A DNA stretch of 64,000 nucleotides from Microbacterium aurantiacum (lineage in GTDB: Bacteria > Actinomycetota > Actinomycetes > Actinomycetales > Microbacteriaceae), in NCBI RefSeq assembly GCF_002872075.1, contig NZ_PGGU01000014.1, positions 62,689 through 126,688 of the forward strand, written 5' to 3'. The notes beneath the pieces are model-generated. The model worked only from the letters and a program-made list of their open reading frames with translations. It was not told where the DNA came from and ran no database searches. Of this stretch, positions 52,328-60,736 are shown one piece after another (within the stretch, counting starts at the first letter, position 1; each line of letters begins with the position of its first letter). Both the position numbers and the translations under genes were made by a program.

Positions 52328-53776
52328 GTGCCCGAAGCATCAGCGAACATCGGAGTCGTCGGACTCGCCGTCATGGGCTCGAATCTCGCCCGCAACCTCG
52401 CCAGCCGCGAGGGCAACACCGTGGCGATCTTCAACCGCAGCTATGAGAAGACCCAGGGCGTTCTGGACGCGCACCCCGAGGCCGGGTTCATCCCCGCTCA
52501 GACGTACCAGGAGTTCGCCGACTCGCTGCAGAAGCCGCGCACGGCGATCATCATGGTCAAGGCGGGCGGTCCTACCGACGCGGTGATCGATTCCCTCGTC
52601 GAGGTCTTCGAACCCGGCGACATCATCGTCGACGGCGGCAACGCGTACTTCCCCGACACCATCCGCCGCGAGAAGGCCGTCCGCGAGACCGGCATCAACT
52701 TCGTCGGCGCCGGCATCTCCGGCGGCGAGGAGGGTGCACTCACCGGCCCTTCGATCATGCCCGGCGGTTCGGACGAGTCATGGGTCACCCTCGGCCCGAT
52801 CCTGACCTCGATCGCCGCGATCGCCGAAGGCGAGGCCTGCGTGACGCATGTCGGTCACGACGGCGCCGGCCACTTCGTCAAGATGGTCCACAACGGCATC
52901 GAGTACGCCGATATGCAGCTCATCGCAGAGGCATACGACCTCATCCGGCGCGGCACCGGCAAGTCGCCGGCCGAGATCGCCGACATCTTCGCCGAATGGA
53001 ACGCGGGCGAGCTGGAGTCGTACCTCATCGAGATCACCGCCGAGGTCCTGCGCCAGGTGGATGCCGAGACCGGCAAGCCTCTGGTCGATGTCATTCTCGA
53101 CCAGGCCGGCGCCAAGGGCACCGGAGCCTGGACCGTGCAGACGGCCCTTTCGCTCGGCGTGCCCGTCTCGGGCATCGCTGAGGCCACCTTCGCTCGCTCG
53201 CTGTCGTCGCACCCCGAGCAGCGCGCCGTCGCCGGAGCCCTCCCCGGTCCCGAGGAGGAGTTCGACGTCGAAGACCAGGAAGCGTTCATCGAGGACGTCC
53301 GTCTCGCGCTCTACGCCTCCAAGATCGTCGCCTATTCCCAGGGCTTCGATGAGATCCGCGCCGGCGCCGCCGAGTACGGCTGGAACATCGACCTGGGTGC
53401 GATCTCGAAGATCTGGCGCGGCGGCTGCATCATCCGCGCGCAGTTCCTCAACCGCATCGCCGACGCCTACGCCGCCGAACCTGAGCTTCCGGTGCTGATG
53501 ACCGCCCCGTACTTCGCCGAGGTCTTCGGCCGCGCGCAGTCGGCCTGGCGCCGTGTGGTCGTCGCAGCCGCCGAGGCCGGCATCCCCGCCCCCGCCTTCT
53601 CATCGTCGCTGTCGTACTACGACGGCATCCGTGCCGACCGCCTGCCCGCCGCTCTGGTCCAGGGCCAGCGGGACTTCTTCGGTGCGCACACCTACAAGCG
53701 CATCGACAAGCCGGGCACGTTCCACACCCAGTGGTCCGGCGACCGCACCGAGATCGAAGCGGAAGACACGCACTGA
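52328..53776 (+). CDS. gndA: 6-phosphogluconate dehydrogenase, decarboxylating
   Basis: This 482-residue enzyme converts 6-phosphogluconate to ribulose-5-phosphate with NADP in the pentose phosphate pathway. GVVGLAVMGSNLARNLASR is the NADP fold and FNRSYEK sets NADP preference. GAGISGGEEGALTGPSIMPG and FVKMVHNGIEYADMQLIAEA hold the catalytic Lys, and the C-terminal FHTQWSGDRTEIEAE closes the partner site. The GTG start has GAGGAG upstream. TACGCT at 52281-52286 is a plausible promoter element. Confidence 0.96.
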   Translation: MPEASANIGVVGLAVMGSNLARNLASREGNTVAIFNRSYEKTQGVLDAHPEAGFIPAQTYQEFADSLQKPRTAIIMVKAGGPTDAVIDSLVEVFEPGDIIVDGGNAYFPDTIRREKAVRETGINFVGAGISGGEEGALTGPSIMPGGSDESWVTLGPILTSIAAIAEGEACVTHVGHDGAGHFVKMVHNGIEYADMQLIAEAYDLIRRGTGKSPAEIADIFAEWNAGELESYLIEITAEVLRQVDAETGKPLVDVILDQAGAKGTGAWTVQTALSLGVPVSGIAEATFARSLSSHPEQRAVAGALPGPEEEFDVEDQEAFIEDVRLALYASKIVAYSQGFDEIRAGAAEYGWNIDLGAISKIWRGGCIIRAQFLNRIADAYAAEPELPVLMTAPYFAEVFGRAQSAWRRVVVAAAEAGIPAPAFSSSLSYYDGIRADRLPAALVQGQRDFFGAHTYKRIDKPGTFHTQWSGDRTEIEAEDTH

Positions 53777-53799
53777 CGCATCGATCGCAGCGCTGAGGG

Positions 53800-53823
53800 G
53801 CTGGGTGGCTTTCGCCGCCCAGC
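53800..53823. terminator. Hairpin between convergent genes
   Basis: GCTGGGTGGC pairs with GCCGCCCAGC around TTTC, with one G-T pair, between the stops of gnd and the flavoprotein gene. It can serve both strands. Confidence 0.75.
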
Positions 53824-53847
53824 ACCTCTGCGTTCACACGACGCCGC

Positions 53848-55098
53848 TCACACCACGATGTTGTGATTGCGGCGGAACACGTTCTGCGGGTCCCACTGCG
53901 CCTTCACCGCGCGCAACCGTGCGTAGGCCGCATCGGTGAACATGCCCGGCACGGCCTCCGGGCGCTCCGTGTCGGCGAAGTTGCCGTACTCGGCGAGCCG
54001 TCCGGTTTCGATCTCACGCCAGTCGGCGAGGATCTTCGCCCGCGTCTCATCATCCACCAGCCCAGGGATGTCGAATCCGCCGGCCATGACGAACCAGGTC
54101 GCCGAACGCGCCGGGAACGCCGTGTCCTCCTGCGGGACGTCACCGAAGGCGCCGCCCAGCGAGCGCAGGAACACGATCGACGCGGGGTAGGCGGCGCGGA
54201 ACGCCACGAGCCGATCGATCGTCTCGTCATCGAGCTCGGCGAACAGCCCGTTGCCTCCGACGAACCCAGGAGGACCGGCCGGAGCGCCGTCTTCCGGCAC
54301 GGGCATCTCCATCAGGATCTCCCGGTACGCGGGCGTCGTGAGCGTCTCCGTGACACCGTCCAGCGCTGCGATGGGCGACATCACCGCGCGCAGTGCCTCC
54401 GTATCGCTTCCGGCCCACACCGCGCTCAGGCGCGCGCCGGCCGGCGCGCTGGGGTCCATCGCCGGGACATCCATGAACGTCACGGTCAGCTCATTCGGGG
54501 CATCGCGGAGGAGATCGCGTGCCGAGCGCACCACGGGAGCGGAGTCTCCCGCGATCGCGTACTCGCCGAAGACGATGCCGGGCAGTCGATGCGCCTGGAA
54601 ATCGAACCGGGTGACGATGCCGAAGTTCCCTCCGCCACCCCGGATCGCCCAGAACAGATCCGGATGCTCATGGTCGGCGACCTCGACGATCTCGCCGCTC
54701 GCCGTCACGAGCTGCGCCCCGATCAGCTGGTCGGCCGCGAGCCCCCAGGCGCGCACCATCCAGCCGACCCCGCCGCCGAGCGTGAGTCCTCCGACCCCGA
54801 CGCTCGCGGTGTCGCCCGAGCTCAGGGCGAGTCCGTGCGCGCCCAGGGCCGCGGCGATATCGCCCCACACGGCGCCGCCGCCGACTCGCACGGTCGTGCC
54901 CTCGACGTCGACCCCGGTGAGCTCGCCGAGCTCGACGCGGATGCCGGTGGCCGGCGCGTGCGACCACGGGCCATGACCGCCGGAGACGACGGTGACGGGC
55001 GCGCCCGTCTTCACCGCCTCCCGGATGATCTCGGCGACCTGAGCGACGGTCGCCGGCCGGTGGACGTGGGATGCGGTCGAGTCGATGCCTTCAGCCAT
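53848..55098 (-). CDS. FAD-linked oxidoreductase, BBE-like
   Basis: This 416-residue flavoprotein belongs to the VAO/PCMH family. The FAD domain shows TVVSGGHGPWSHAP, with the His that often binds FAD covalently, and TLGGGVGWMVRAWGLAADQL. WAIRGGGGNFGIVTRF is the usual phosphate loop. The Cys that makes the second FAD bond in berberine bridge-type enzymes is not seen. The C-terminus has the BBE-type segment EYGNFADTER. Such proteins oxidise sugars, alkaloids or phenols. The substrate is unknown, and it could belong to the sugar-acid locus next door. Confidence 0.82.
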   Translation of the reverse strand: MAEGIDSTASHVHRPATVAQVAEIIREAVKTGAPVTVVSGGHGPWSHAPATGIRVELGELTGVDVEGTTVRVGGGAVWGDIAAALGAHGLALSSGDTASVGVGGLTLGGGVGWMVRAWGLAADQLIGAQLVTASGEIVEVADHEHPDLFWAIRGGGGNFGIVTRFDFQAHRLPGIVFGEYAIAGDSAPVVRSARDLLRDAPNELTVTFMDVPAMDPSAPAGARLSAVWAGSDTEALRAVMSPIAALDGVTETLTTPAYREILMEMPVPEDGAPAGPPGFVGGNGLFAELDDETIDRLVAFRAAYPASIVFLRSLGGAFGDVPQEDTAFPARSATWFVMAGGFDIPGLVDDETRAKILADWREIETGRLAEYGNFADTERPEAVPGMFTDAAYARLRAVKAQWDPQNVFRRNHNIVV

Positions 55099-55140
55099 GC
55101 CCTCACTGTAAGGCGGAGCACCGACACGGCGGAAGAGTGC

Positions 55141-55785
55141 TCAGGCACGCCCGACCGCGTCGAGGAACACCGTCGCCCGCGCGGCGAGCGCCGCCAGGTC
55201 GCCTCCGACACCGGTGGCATCGCCGACGAGCGGCCCGCCGACGCCGACGCCGAACGCCCCGGCTGCGAAGAAGTCGGCGGCCGTCGCGGCCGTCACTCCC
55301 CCGACCGGGATGATCCGCGCTCCGGGGAACGGGTCGCGGACCGCACGAATGAAACCGGGCCCGAGCGTGCTCGCCGGAAACAGCTTCACGGCGGCGGCAC
55401 CGAGGTCGAGTCCGCTCTGGATCTCGGTGGGCGTGTAGACACCCGGGAGCACGCCGATCCCCTCACGGATCGCGTACGGGACGGACGCGTTGAGCGTCGG
55501 CGTCACCACGAACTGCGCGCCTGCCGACACCGCCCTGTCGACGTCGGCCTCGTCGAGCACGGTTCCGGCGCCGATCATCGCACCGGATGGGGCATCGTGT
55601 ACGACTTGAGCGATCGCCTCCTCCGCGTCTCGGAGGGTGAGGGTGATCTCCAGAGTCAGGATGCCGGCATCGATCAGAGTGCGTGCCGCCGCGACGGTGG
55701 CATCGACATCCGTCCCCCGCAGGATCGCGATGAGGCGACTCGCACCGAGCCGCTCCTGCAGACGCGCGTTGTCCACGATGGTCAT
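55141..55785 (-). CDS. eda: 2-keto-3-deoxy-6-phosphogluconate / 4-hydroxy-2-oxoglutarate aldolase
   Basis: This 214-residue class I aldolase cleaves 2-keto-3-deoxy sugar acids or phosphates to pyruvate and an aldehyde. LEITLTLRDAEEAI holds the catalytic Glu, and AAVKLFPASTLGPGFI contains the Schiff-base Lys; IIPVGGVTAATAADFFAAGA is the phosphate-binding end. The ATG overlaps the lactonase stop by four bases. No 2-keto-3-deoxy sugar kinase is in the window, so it may act on an unphosphorylated acid or use a kinase elsewhere. Confidence 0.9.
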   Translation of the reverse strand: MTIVDNARLQERLGASRLIAILRGTDVDATVAAARTLIDAGILTLEITLTLRDAEEAIAQVVHDAPSGAMIGAGTVLDEADVDRAVSAGAQFVVTPTLNASVPYAIREGIGVLPGVYTPTEIQSGLDLGAAAVKLFPASTLGPGFIRAVRDPFPGARIIPVGGVTAATAADFFAAGAFGVGVGGPLVGDATGVGGDLAALAARATVFLDAVGRA

Positions 55786-56696
55786 CGCATCACCCCGCCG
55801 ACGAGCTCTGCACCGTCCGCCCTGACGGCCGGCGCAGAGCCGCCCCATGGGCGCGTCGGCATACCGCCGACCTCGACCTCCACGCCGAGCAGCGCACCGT
55901 CCGCACGGGTCGGATGCGGCAGCCCCACGCTCGCCGTCGTGATCACGAGCAGGTCATCGACGAGCACCACGGCCGTCGGCCTGGTGGCAGGGAGCCGGAT
56001 GGTCTCGACGAGCGCCCCCTCCGGCGAGTAGCGGCGCACCTCCGCCGCATCCCAGACGGCCACCCACAGCATGCCCTCCTTATCGATGGTCATGCCGTCG
56101 GGGTTCCCGCCGTCGACGTGGCACACCGTGCGCCTGTTGGCGAGCCGTCCGTCTGGCGCCACGTCGAACGCCTCGATGCTCCGGTGCAGGAGGGTGTCGA
56201 TGTAGTAGAGAGTGGAACCGGTGTCGTCGAAGGCCAGCCCGTTCGACACGGTCACTCCCCCGAGCCGCTCGGTGGCGACGCCGTGTGCGTCTATGCTCCA
56301 CAGCGCGCAGTGGGGCGCCCTCGGCATCGACTGGCTTCCCACCCAGAACCGGCCGGCCGGGTCGCAGCCGCCGTCGTTCATATAGCTGCCGGCCGCCGCG
56401 ACATCCAGCGCGATCGGCGAGACGACGCCGTCGTCGCTCACATGCTTCACCGCGCGGTCCACTGCGACAGCCCATCCCGACCCGGGTTCGGCGAGGGGCA
56501 CGGGCGCACCGATCTGCGCACCGACGGTGACGACGGGACCCGGCACCACCTTTCCGTTTTCGAGGCGTCCCCGATGGAAGCGGCCGGTCGCCATGTCGAT
56601 CCAGGCCAGACCCCCGTCTCGGCCGTCCCAACGAGGGGATTCAGCCTGTACGTACCGTTCGTCGGAGATGATCTCGACCGTTCGCGAACTCGACAT
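55782..56696 (-). CDS. SMP-30/gluconolactonase-like protein
   Basis: This 304-residue six-bladed beta-propeller opens sugar lactones using a divalent metal. The metal ligands are the Glu of ESPRWD near the N-terminus, the Asn of VSNGLAFDDTGS and the Asp of NPDGMTID; WVGSQS is also typical. The start is at ATG 56696 with a weak GGGGGCG site upstream; the longer open frame crosses the divergent promoter and is rejected. It overlaps the aldolase gene and would supply the acid for the dehydratase encoded at 62.8 kb. Confidence 0.87.
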   Translation of the reverse strand: MSSSRTVEIISDERYVQAESPRWDGRDGGLAWIDMATGRFHRGRLENGKVVPGPVVTVGAQIGAPVPLAEPGSGWAVAVDRAVKHVSDDGVVSPIALDVAAAGSYMNDGGCDPAGRFWVGSQSMPRAPHCALWSIDAHGVATERLGGVTVSNGLAFDDTGSTLYYIDTLLHRSIEAFDVAPDGRLANRRTVCHVDGGNPDGMTIDKEGMLWVAVWDAAEVRRYSPEGALVETIRLPATRPTAVVLVDDLLVITTASVGLPHPTRADGALLGVEVEVGGMPTRPWGGSAPAVRADGAELVGGVMR

Positions 56697-56717
56697 CCGC
56701 GCCCCCTTTCGCTGGAG

Positions 56718-56730
56718 AATGGTAACCATT
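56718..56730. promoter_or_regulatory. Palindromic operator between divergent catabolic genes
   Basis: AATGGTAACCATT is a perfect palindrome around a central base, in an AT-rich stretch between the lactonase and lyase genes. Its TGGTNACCA core resembles FadR-subfamily GntR operators more than IclR sites. Confidence 0.55.
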
Positions 56731-56808
56731 ATGTGGCAGACTATCTCACAATATGCATACACCTTGCGAGAAATGTGAATCCGCGACCACCACGCGGGGA
56801 AGAGGTCG

Positions 56809-57726
56809 ATGACCATGACGCTCCACGGCTTGATGCCGATTCTTGCGACGCCCTTCGACGAGGCGGGCGCTCTCGACCGCGACAGCCTGCGGCGTCTGGT
56901 GGAGTTCGAACTCGCCTCCGGAGTCGACGGCGTCGCCGTGTTCGGCATGGCGAGCGAGGGCTTCGCGCTGACCGCCGACGAACGACGCACGATCCTCGAC
57001 GATGTCGTGCGGATCGTCGACCGGCGAGTGCCGGTCGTCGCCGGAGTCAACGGCACCTCGACGGCGACCTCGATCGAGCAGGCCCTCATCGCCGAGGAGG
57101 GGGGCGCCGATGCCCTCATGGTGCTGCCGCCCTTCATGGTCAAGCCACCCGCCGCCACGCTCGTCGACTTCTACGGCGAGGTCGCCGCGGCGACGGCCCT
57201 TTCGGTGATGGTGCAGGACGCCCCCGGTGTCACCGGAGTCTCGATGCCGCCGGCGCTGATCGCCGAGATCGCCCGCCTCGACGGCGTCGATTCCGTGAAG
57301 ATCGAGGCTCCGCCGACCGCGCCCAAGGTCGGCGCTGTCGTCGACGCGGTCGGCGACAGCGACTTCGCCGTGCTCGGAGGCCAGAACGCGCAGTTCTGTC
57401 TGGAGGAGTACGCCAGGGGCGCAGTGGGCACCATGCCCGCATGCGAGTTCCCCGACCTTCTCGCCCCTGTGCTCGCGGACTTCGTCGCGGGGCGCGTCGA
57501 CGATGCACGGGCGGGATTCCGCCGTATGCTCCCTCTCGTGCTGATCGGTCTGCAGGGCGGCATCGCTTGGGCGGTGCACAAGGAGGTGCTCGTGGCGCGC
57601 AGGATCATCGAGCACGCGACCGTGCGCTACCCGGCGGCGCGTCTCGACGCCGGCAGCCGGGCGGCCGTCGATCTCGTGATCGAGGAACTCGACCTTCCTC
57701 GTCTGCCCGCCTCGGTGCGCGTATGA
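56809..57726 (+). CDS. DHDPS/N-acetylneuraminate lyase family protein, atypical
   Basis: This 305-residue class I aldolase-fold protein has GVAVFGMASEGFALTADER (the GTTGE-type loop, altered), VVAGVNGTST, and the Schiff-base Lys164 in DSVKIEAPP. The catalytic Tyr of the usual YNXPXXTG motif is replaced: the segment reads VQDAPGVTG (Gln136, Asp137). It is therefore unlikely to be dihydrodipicolinate synthase; a 2-keto-3-deoxy sugar acid aldolase or dehydratase is more probable. It is divergent from the lactonase, and its stop overlaps the SDR start by four bases. Confidence 0.8.
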   Translation: MTMTLHGLMPILATPFDEAGALDRDSLRRLVEFELASGVDGVAVFGMASEGFALTADERRTILDDVVRIVDRRVPVVAGVNGTSTATSIEQALIAEEGGADALMVLPPFMVKPPAATLVDFYGEVAAATALSVMVQDAPGVTGVSMPPALIAEIARLDGVDSVKIEAPPTAPKVGAVVDAVGDSDFAVLGGQNAQFCLEEYARGAVGTMPACEFPDLLAPVLADFVAGRVDDARAGFRRMLPLVLIGLQGGIAWAVHKEVLVARRIIEHATVRYPAARLDAGSRAAVDLVIEELDLPRLPASVRV

Positions 57727-58442
57727 CCCGCCGAGGCGTGCTGCTGATCGGCGGCACCTCCGACATCGGACTCGCGATCGCGCGTGCGTTCGTCGAGCGG
57801 GGCGACGCCGTGGTGGGGGTGGGCCTCGAGACTTCGTCCGATCCCGTCTTCGACCGGTACCTCGTTGCCGACTGCAGTCGATCCGAGGCCGCAGAACGAA
57901 CGGTGTCCGACGCGGCTGCCATCCTGGGCGGCATCGACGTGGTCGTGCTCGCCGCCGCCCGCATGCCGATCGCGCGAGCCGAGGCGACGACCGACGAGGA
58001 GTGGCGCGGCGCCATCGGAGCCACGCTCGACTCGGCGTTCTTCGTGGCCCGTGCGGCATTGCCCCACCTCGATCGGGGATCGTCGATCATCGCGGTGACC
58101 TCCGTCAACGGCGCACTCGCCGCGCCCGCACTGCCGGCGTACGCCGCAGCCAAGGCGGGCGTCGAGGGCCTCGTGAGGCAGCTGGCTCTCGACTACGGCC
58201 CTCGCGGCATCCGAGTCAACGCCGTGCAGCCGGGGAGCATCTCGGCGACGGACACCGGCGAGAGTGAGGGCTATCCCCTGGGCCGCATCGGCCGGCCGGA
58301 GGAGGTCGCCTCCGTGGTGGAGTTCCTCGCCTCCGACGCCGCCTCGTTCGTGACCGGCGCCTCGATCCCCGTCGACGGCGGCCTGTCGATCTCGTCTCCT
58401 GCCGCGTGGCTCAAGCCCTCGCTGCGTGAGCGCTGGCTCTGA
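57723..58442 (+). CDS. Short-chain dehydrogenase/reductase
   Basis: This 239-residue SDR has the NAD(P) loop LIGGTSDIGLAIA in place of TGXXXGIG, VVLAAARMPIA, the catalytic Ser in AVTSVNG, YAAAKAG with the catalytic Tyr and Lys, and the closing PVDGGLSIS. It is coupled to the lyase gene. In this locus it could oxidise the imported sugar to a lactone or a keto-deoxy acid to a diketo acid. Which step it catalyses is not readable. Confidence 0.9.
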   Translation: MTRRGVLLIGGTSDIGLAIARAFVERGDAVVGVGLETSSDPVFDRYLVADCSRSEAAERTVSDAAAILGGIDVVVLAAARMPIARAEATTDEEWRGAIGATLDSAFFVARAALPHLDRGSSIIAVTSVNGALAAPALPAYAAAKAGVEGLVRQLALDYGPRGIRVNAVQPGSISATDTGESEGYPLGRIGRPEEVASVVEFLASDAASFVTGASIPVDGGLSISSPAAWLKPSLRERWL

Positions 58443-58463
58443 GAACCGCTCACGCCGACGACG

Positions 58464-58497
58464 CGAATGCCGCACCGGAGATCCGGTGCGGCATTCG
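58464..58497. terminator. Bidirectional terminator, 16-bp stem
   Basis: CGAATGCCGCACCGGA and TCCGGTGCGGCATTCG are perfect arms around GA. It lies between the convergent SDR and solute-binding protein genes. Confidence 0.85.
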
Positions 58498-58512
58498 TGT
58501 GGATACGAGAGC

Positions 58513-59820
58513 TCAGGAGTTGGAGTCGAGCAGCCCCTGCACTTCCTTCTTCAGCGCGTTGAGACCCGCCTGCACCTCCACCTGTCCGGCGAGGATCGTC
58601 GCGACGCCCCCGCCGATGGCCGCATCGATCTGGGCCGTCACAGCGACGCGGTCCCACGCCGCTCCGCGGGCATGCTCGGAGACCTCCGTGCGGAACGCGA
58701 CCTGGAACTTGTCAGCCGCGAGCGCAGGGATCTGGTCGGCCACGGACTTGGCAGCGGGGGCCACAGCGGAACGCTCGTAGAGTGCAGTCGCCGCCTCGAC
58801 GTCGGTCGCGGCATACGTGATGAACTCGCGGCTGGTGAGTTCGCCTTCCCCGGCACTCGCGAAGAGACCGCCGCCCCACGCGCGGTTGTAGGAATCGTTG
58901 CTCCCGGCGGTCGGACGGGCGATGGCTCCGATGTTGTCGATGATGTTCTGCGCCGCCCCGTTGGTCTTCACGAACGTGGAGGCCAACGGCGCATCGTCGT
59001 AGAGCGCCGCGCGCCCGCTCGCGAACAGGATGCGGGCGTCACTGCGCGCCACGTTCGTCTGGGTGAGCCCGGCGTCCAGCAGGGACTTGTACCAGGTGAT
59101 GGCTTCCACGCTCTCGGCGTCGCCGATCGTGCACGTGAAGTCGTCCGTGACCACGTCGCTCCCGAATCCCCACATCCAGTGCACGGCATCCTTCAGATCC
59201 GGGTTCTTCGTCACCGCGGCGTACGGGATCAGCGATGAATCCTGCGCCTTGATCTTCTCGAGCGCCGTCGCGAACTTCTCGACCGTCATGCCCGACTTGA
59301 TGCCGACGCTCTTCGCGATCTCGCCGTTCGTGATGAGGCCGATGCCGGCGGCGGTCAGCGGCAGCACGAGGAGCTTTCCGTCCATGGTGTACGAATCGAG
59401 CACGCCCTGCGGGATGCCGAGACCCTTCGCCAGGTCGGTCAGGTCGGCGAGCACGTTCATCGGGGTGAGCACCTGCCACCCTCCCGACTGCCCGACGCCC
59501 ATGAGCTTGCCGGAGCGGCCGGTGAGTGCCAGTTGTGTGGCGGCTTGATCGTACGGGTAGATCACCGGCGCGACCTTCACGCCGGCATCCTTGGAGAACC
59601 CGTCGAGGATCCCCTGCCATGCCGGCTTCAGCGCCTCCTCGCCGAGCGAGTTGCCGTAGAAGTTGATGGTTTTCGCCTTGGTCGCGGCGTTCGCCCCGGC
59701 ACCCGGCGTCGATGCGACGGGGGTCGTGCAACCGGCGAGCGCGAGGACGCCGAACGCGGCCAGGGCGGTGCTGCCGCCGAGAAAGGCACGACGGCTCAGC
59801 TGCGAGTTCGAGATGTTCAT
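58513..59820 (-). CDS. Sugar ABC transporter substrate-binding lipoprotein
   Basis: This 435-residue family 1 solute-binding protein has a twin-arginine signal (SRRAFLGG) and a lipobox LAGC with Cys31, then a Thr/Pro/Gly linker. It has the bilobal fold of sugar-binding proteins, with INFYGNSLGEEALKPAW near the start. It is the last gene of a permease-permease-SBP operon, 55 bases after the second permease. The substrate is likely a sugar or sugar acid used by the flanking enzymes. Confidence 0.88.
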   Translation of the reverse strand: MNISNSQLSRRAFLGGSTALAAFGVLALAGCTTPVASTPGAGANAATKAKTINFYGNSLGEEALKPAWQGILDGFSKDAGVKVAPVIYPYDQAATQLALTGRSGKLMGVGQSGGWQVLTPMNVLADLTDLAKGLGIPQGVLDSYTMDGKLLVLPLTAAGIGLITNGEIAKSVGIKSGMTVEKFATALEKIKAQDSSLIPYAAVTKNPDLKDAVHWMWGFGSDVVTDDFTCTIGDAESVEAITWYKSLLDAGLTQTNVARSDARILFASGRAALYDDAPLASTFVKTNGAAQNIIDNIGAIARPTAGSNDSYNRAWGGGLFASAGEGELTSREFITYAATDVEAATALYERSAVAPAAKSVADQIPALAADKFQVAFRTEVSEHARGAAWDRVAVTAQIDAAIGGGVATILAGQVEVQAGLNALKKEVQGLLDSNS

Positions 59821-59875
59821 GAGGACTGCTCCTTCGGGACGTGATGAGGATCGGTTGTTGCTGGGTGACGAGTGG

Positions 59876-60736
59876 CTACCCCTTGACCGCGCCAGCTGCG
59901 AGGCCGGAGACGAAGTAGCGCTGGAGGACGACGAAGATGATGACGAGCGGCAGGGACGTGATGAGGGATGCCGCCATCAGGGCCGGCCAGTCGGCGGTAC
60001 CCTCGCGGATGAAGGCTTGGGTGAGGCCCGCCGGCAGCGTCTGCTTGTCGGGCCCTGCGAGCGTCAGCGCGAAGAGGAGGTCGCTCCACCCCCGCATGAA
60101 GGCGAACATCGCGGCGGTGATGAGGCCGGGCACCACGAGCGGGAAGACGATCCGGAACATGGTGGCCGTGCGGGAGAGCCCGTCGACCTTCGCGGCTTCC
60201 AGGATGTCGTCGGGGATGCCGTCGATGATCCCCTTCAGCAGGAAGACCGTGAGCGGGAGGGTGAAGGTCGTGAACGAGATGATGAGCGCCGTGTATGTGT
60301 AGAGCAGCCCTGCCGAGCTCAGCATCAGGTACAGCGAGATGAGCAGCAGCGCACCCGGGATGAGCTGCCCGATCAGGAACATGAACATGATCGCGCTCCG
60401 TCCGCGGTAGCGGAACTTCGAGAGCGAGTACGCCATGAGGCCGCCGACGAGGACGGCCAGCACCGCCGTGCCCGATGAGACGACGATGCTGTTCACGAGG
60501 CTCTTCAGGAGCGCATCGTTCTGGAAGAAGCCGACGAAGTTCTCGATCGTGGGGTCGACCGGGAAGAACGGCCTGTCCAGGGCGAAGACGTCCTCCTTCT
60601 TCGTGAACGCCGTCGCCGTCAGCCAGTAGATGGGCAGCAGACCGAAGAGGGCCAGAAGCAGGAGGGCGAGGCGCCCGGGAATGGACAGGTGCGGTCGGAT
60701 GATCGACTCGCCGACGTCGCGACTACGGCGCATCAT
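59876..60736 (-). CDS. Carbohydrate ABC transporter permease (MalG/UgpE type)
   Basis: This 286-residue permease has six membrane spans and the EAA coupling loop DILEAAKVDGLSRTATMFRI. It overlaps the first permease gene by four bases (ATGATGA at the junction). There is no ATPase gene nearby; family members often use a shared MsiK-like ATPase. Confidence 0.92.
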   Translation of the reverse strand: MMRRSRDVGESIIRPHLSIPGRLALLLLALFGLLPIYWLTATAFTKKEDVFALDRPFFPVDPTIENFVGFFQNDALLKSLVNSIVVSSGTAVLAVLVGGLMAYSLSKFRYRGRSAIMFMFLIGQLIPGALLLISLYLMLSSAGLLYTYTALIISFTTFTLPLTVFLLKGIIDGIPDDILEAAKVDGLSRTATMFRIVFPLVVPGLITAAMFAFMRGWSDLLFALTLAGPDKQTLPAGLTQAFIREGTADWPALMAASLITSLPLVIIFVVLQRYFVSGLAAGAVKG

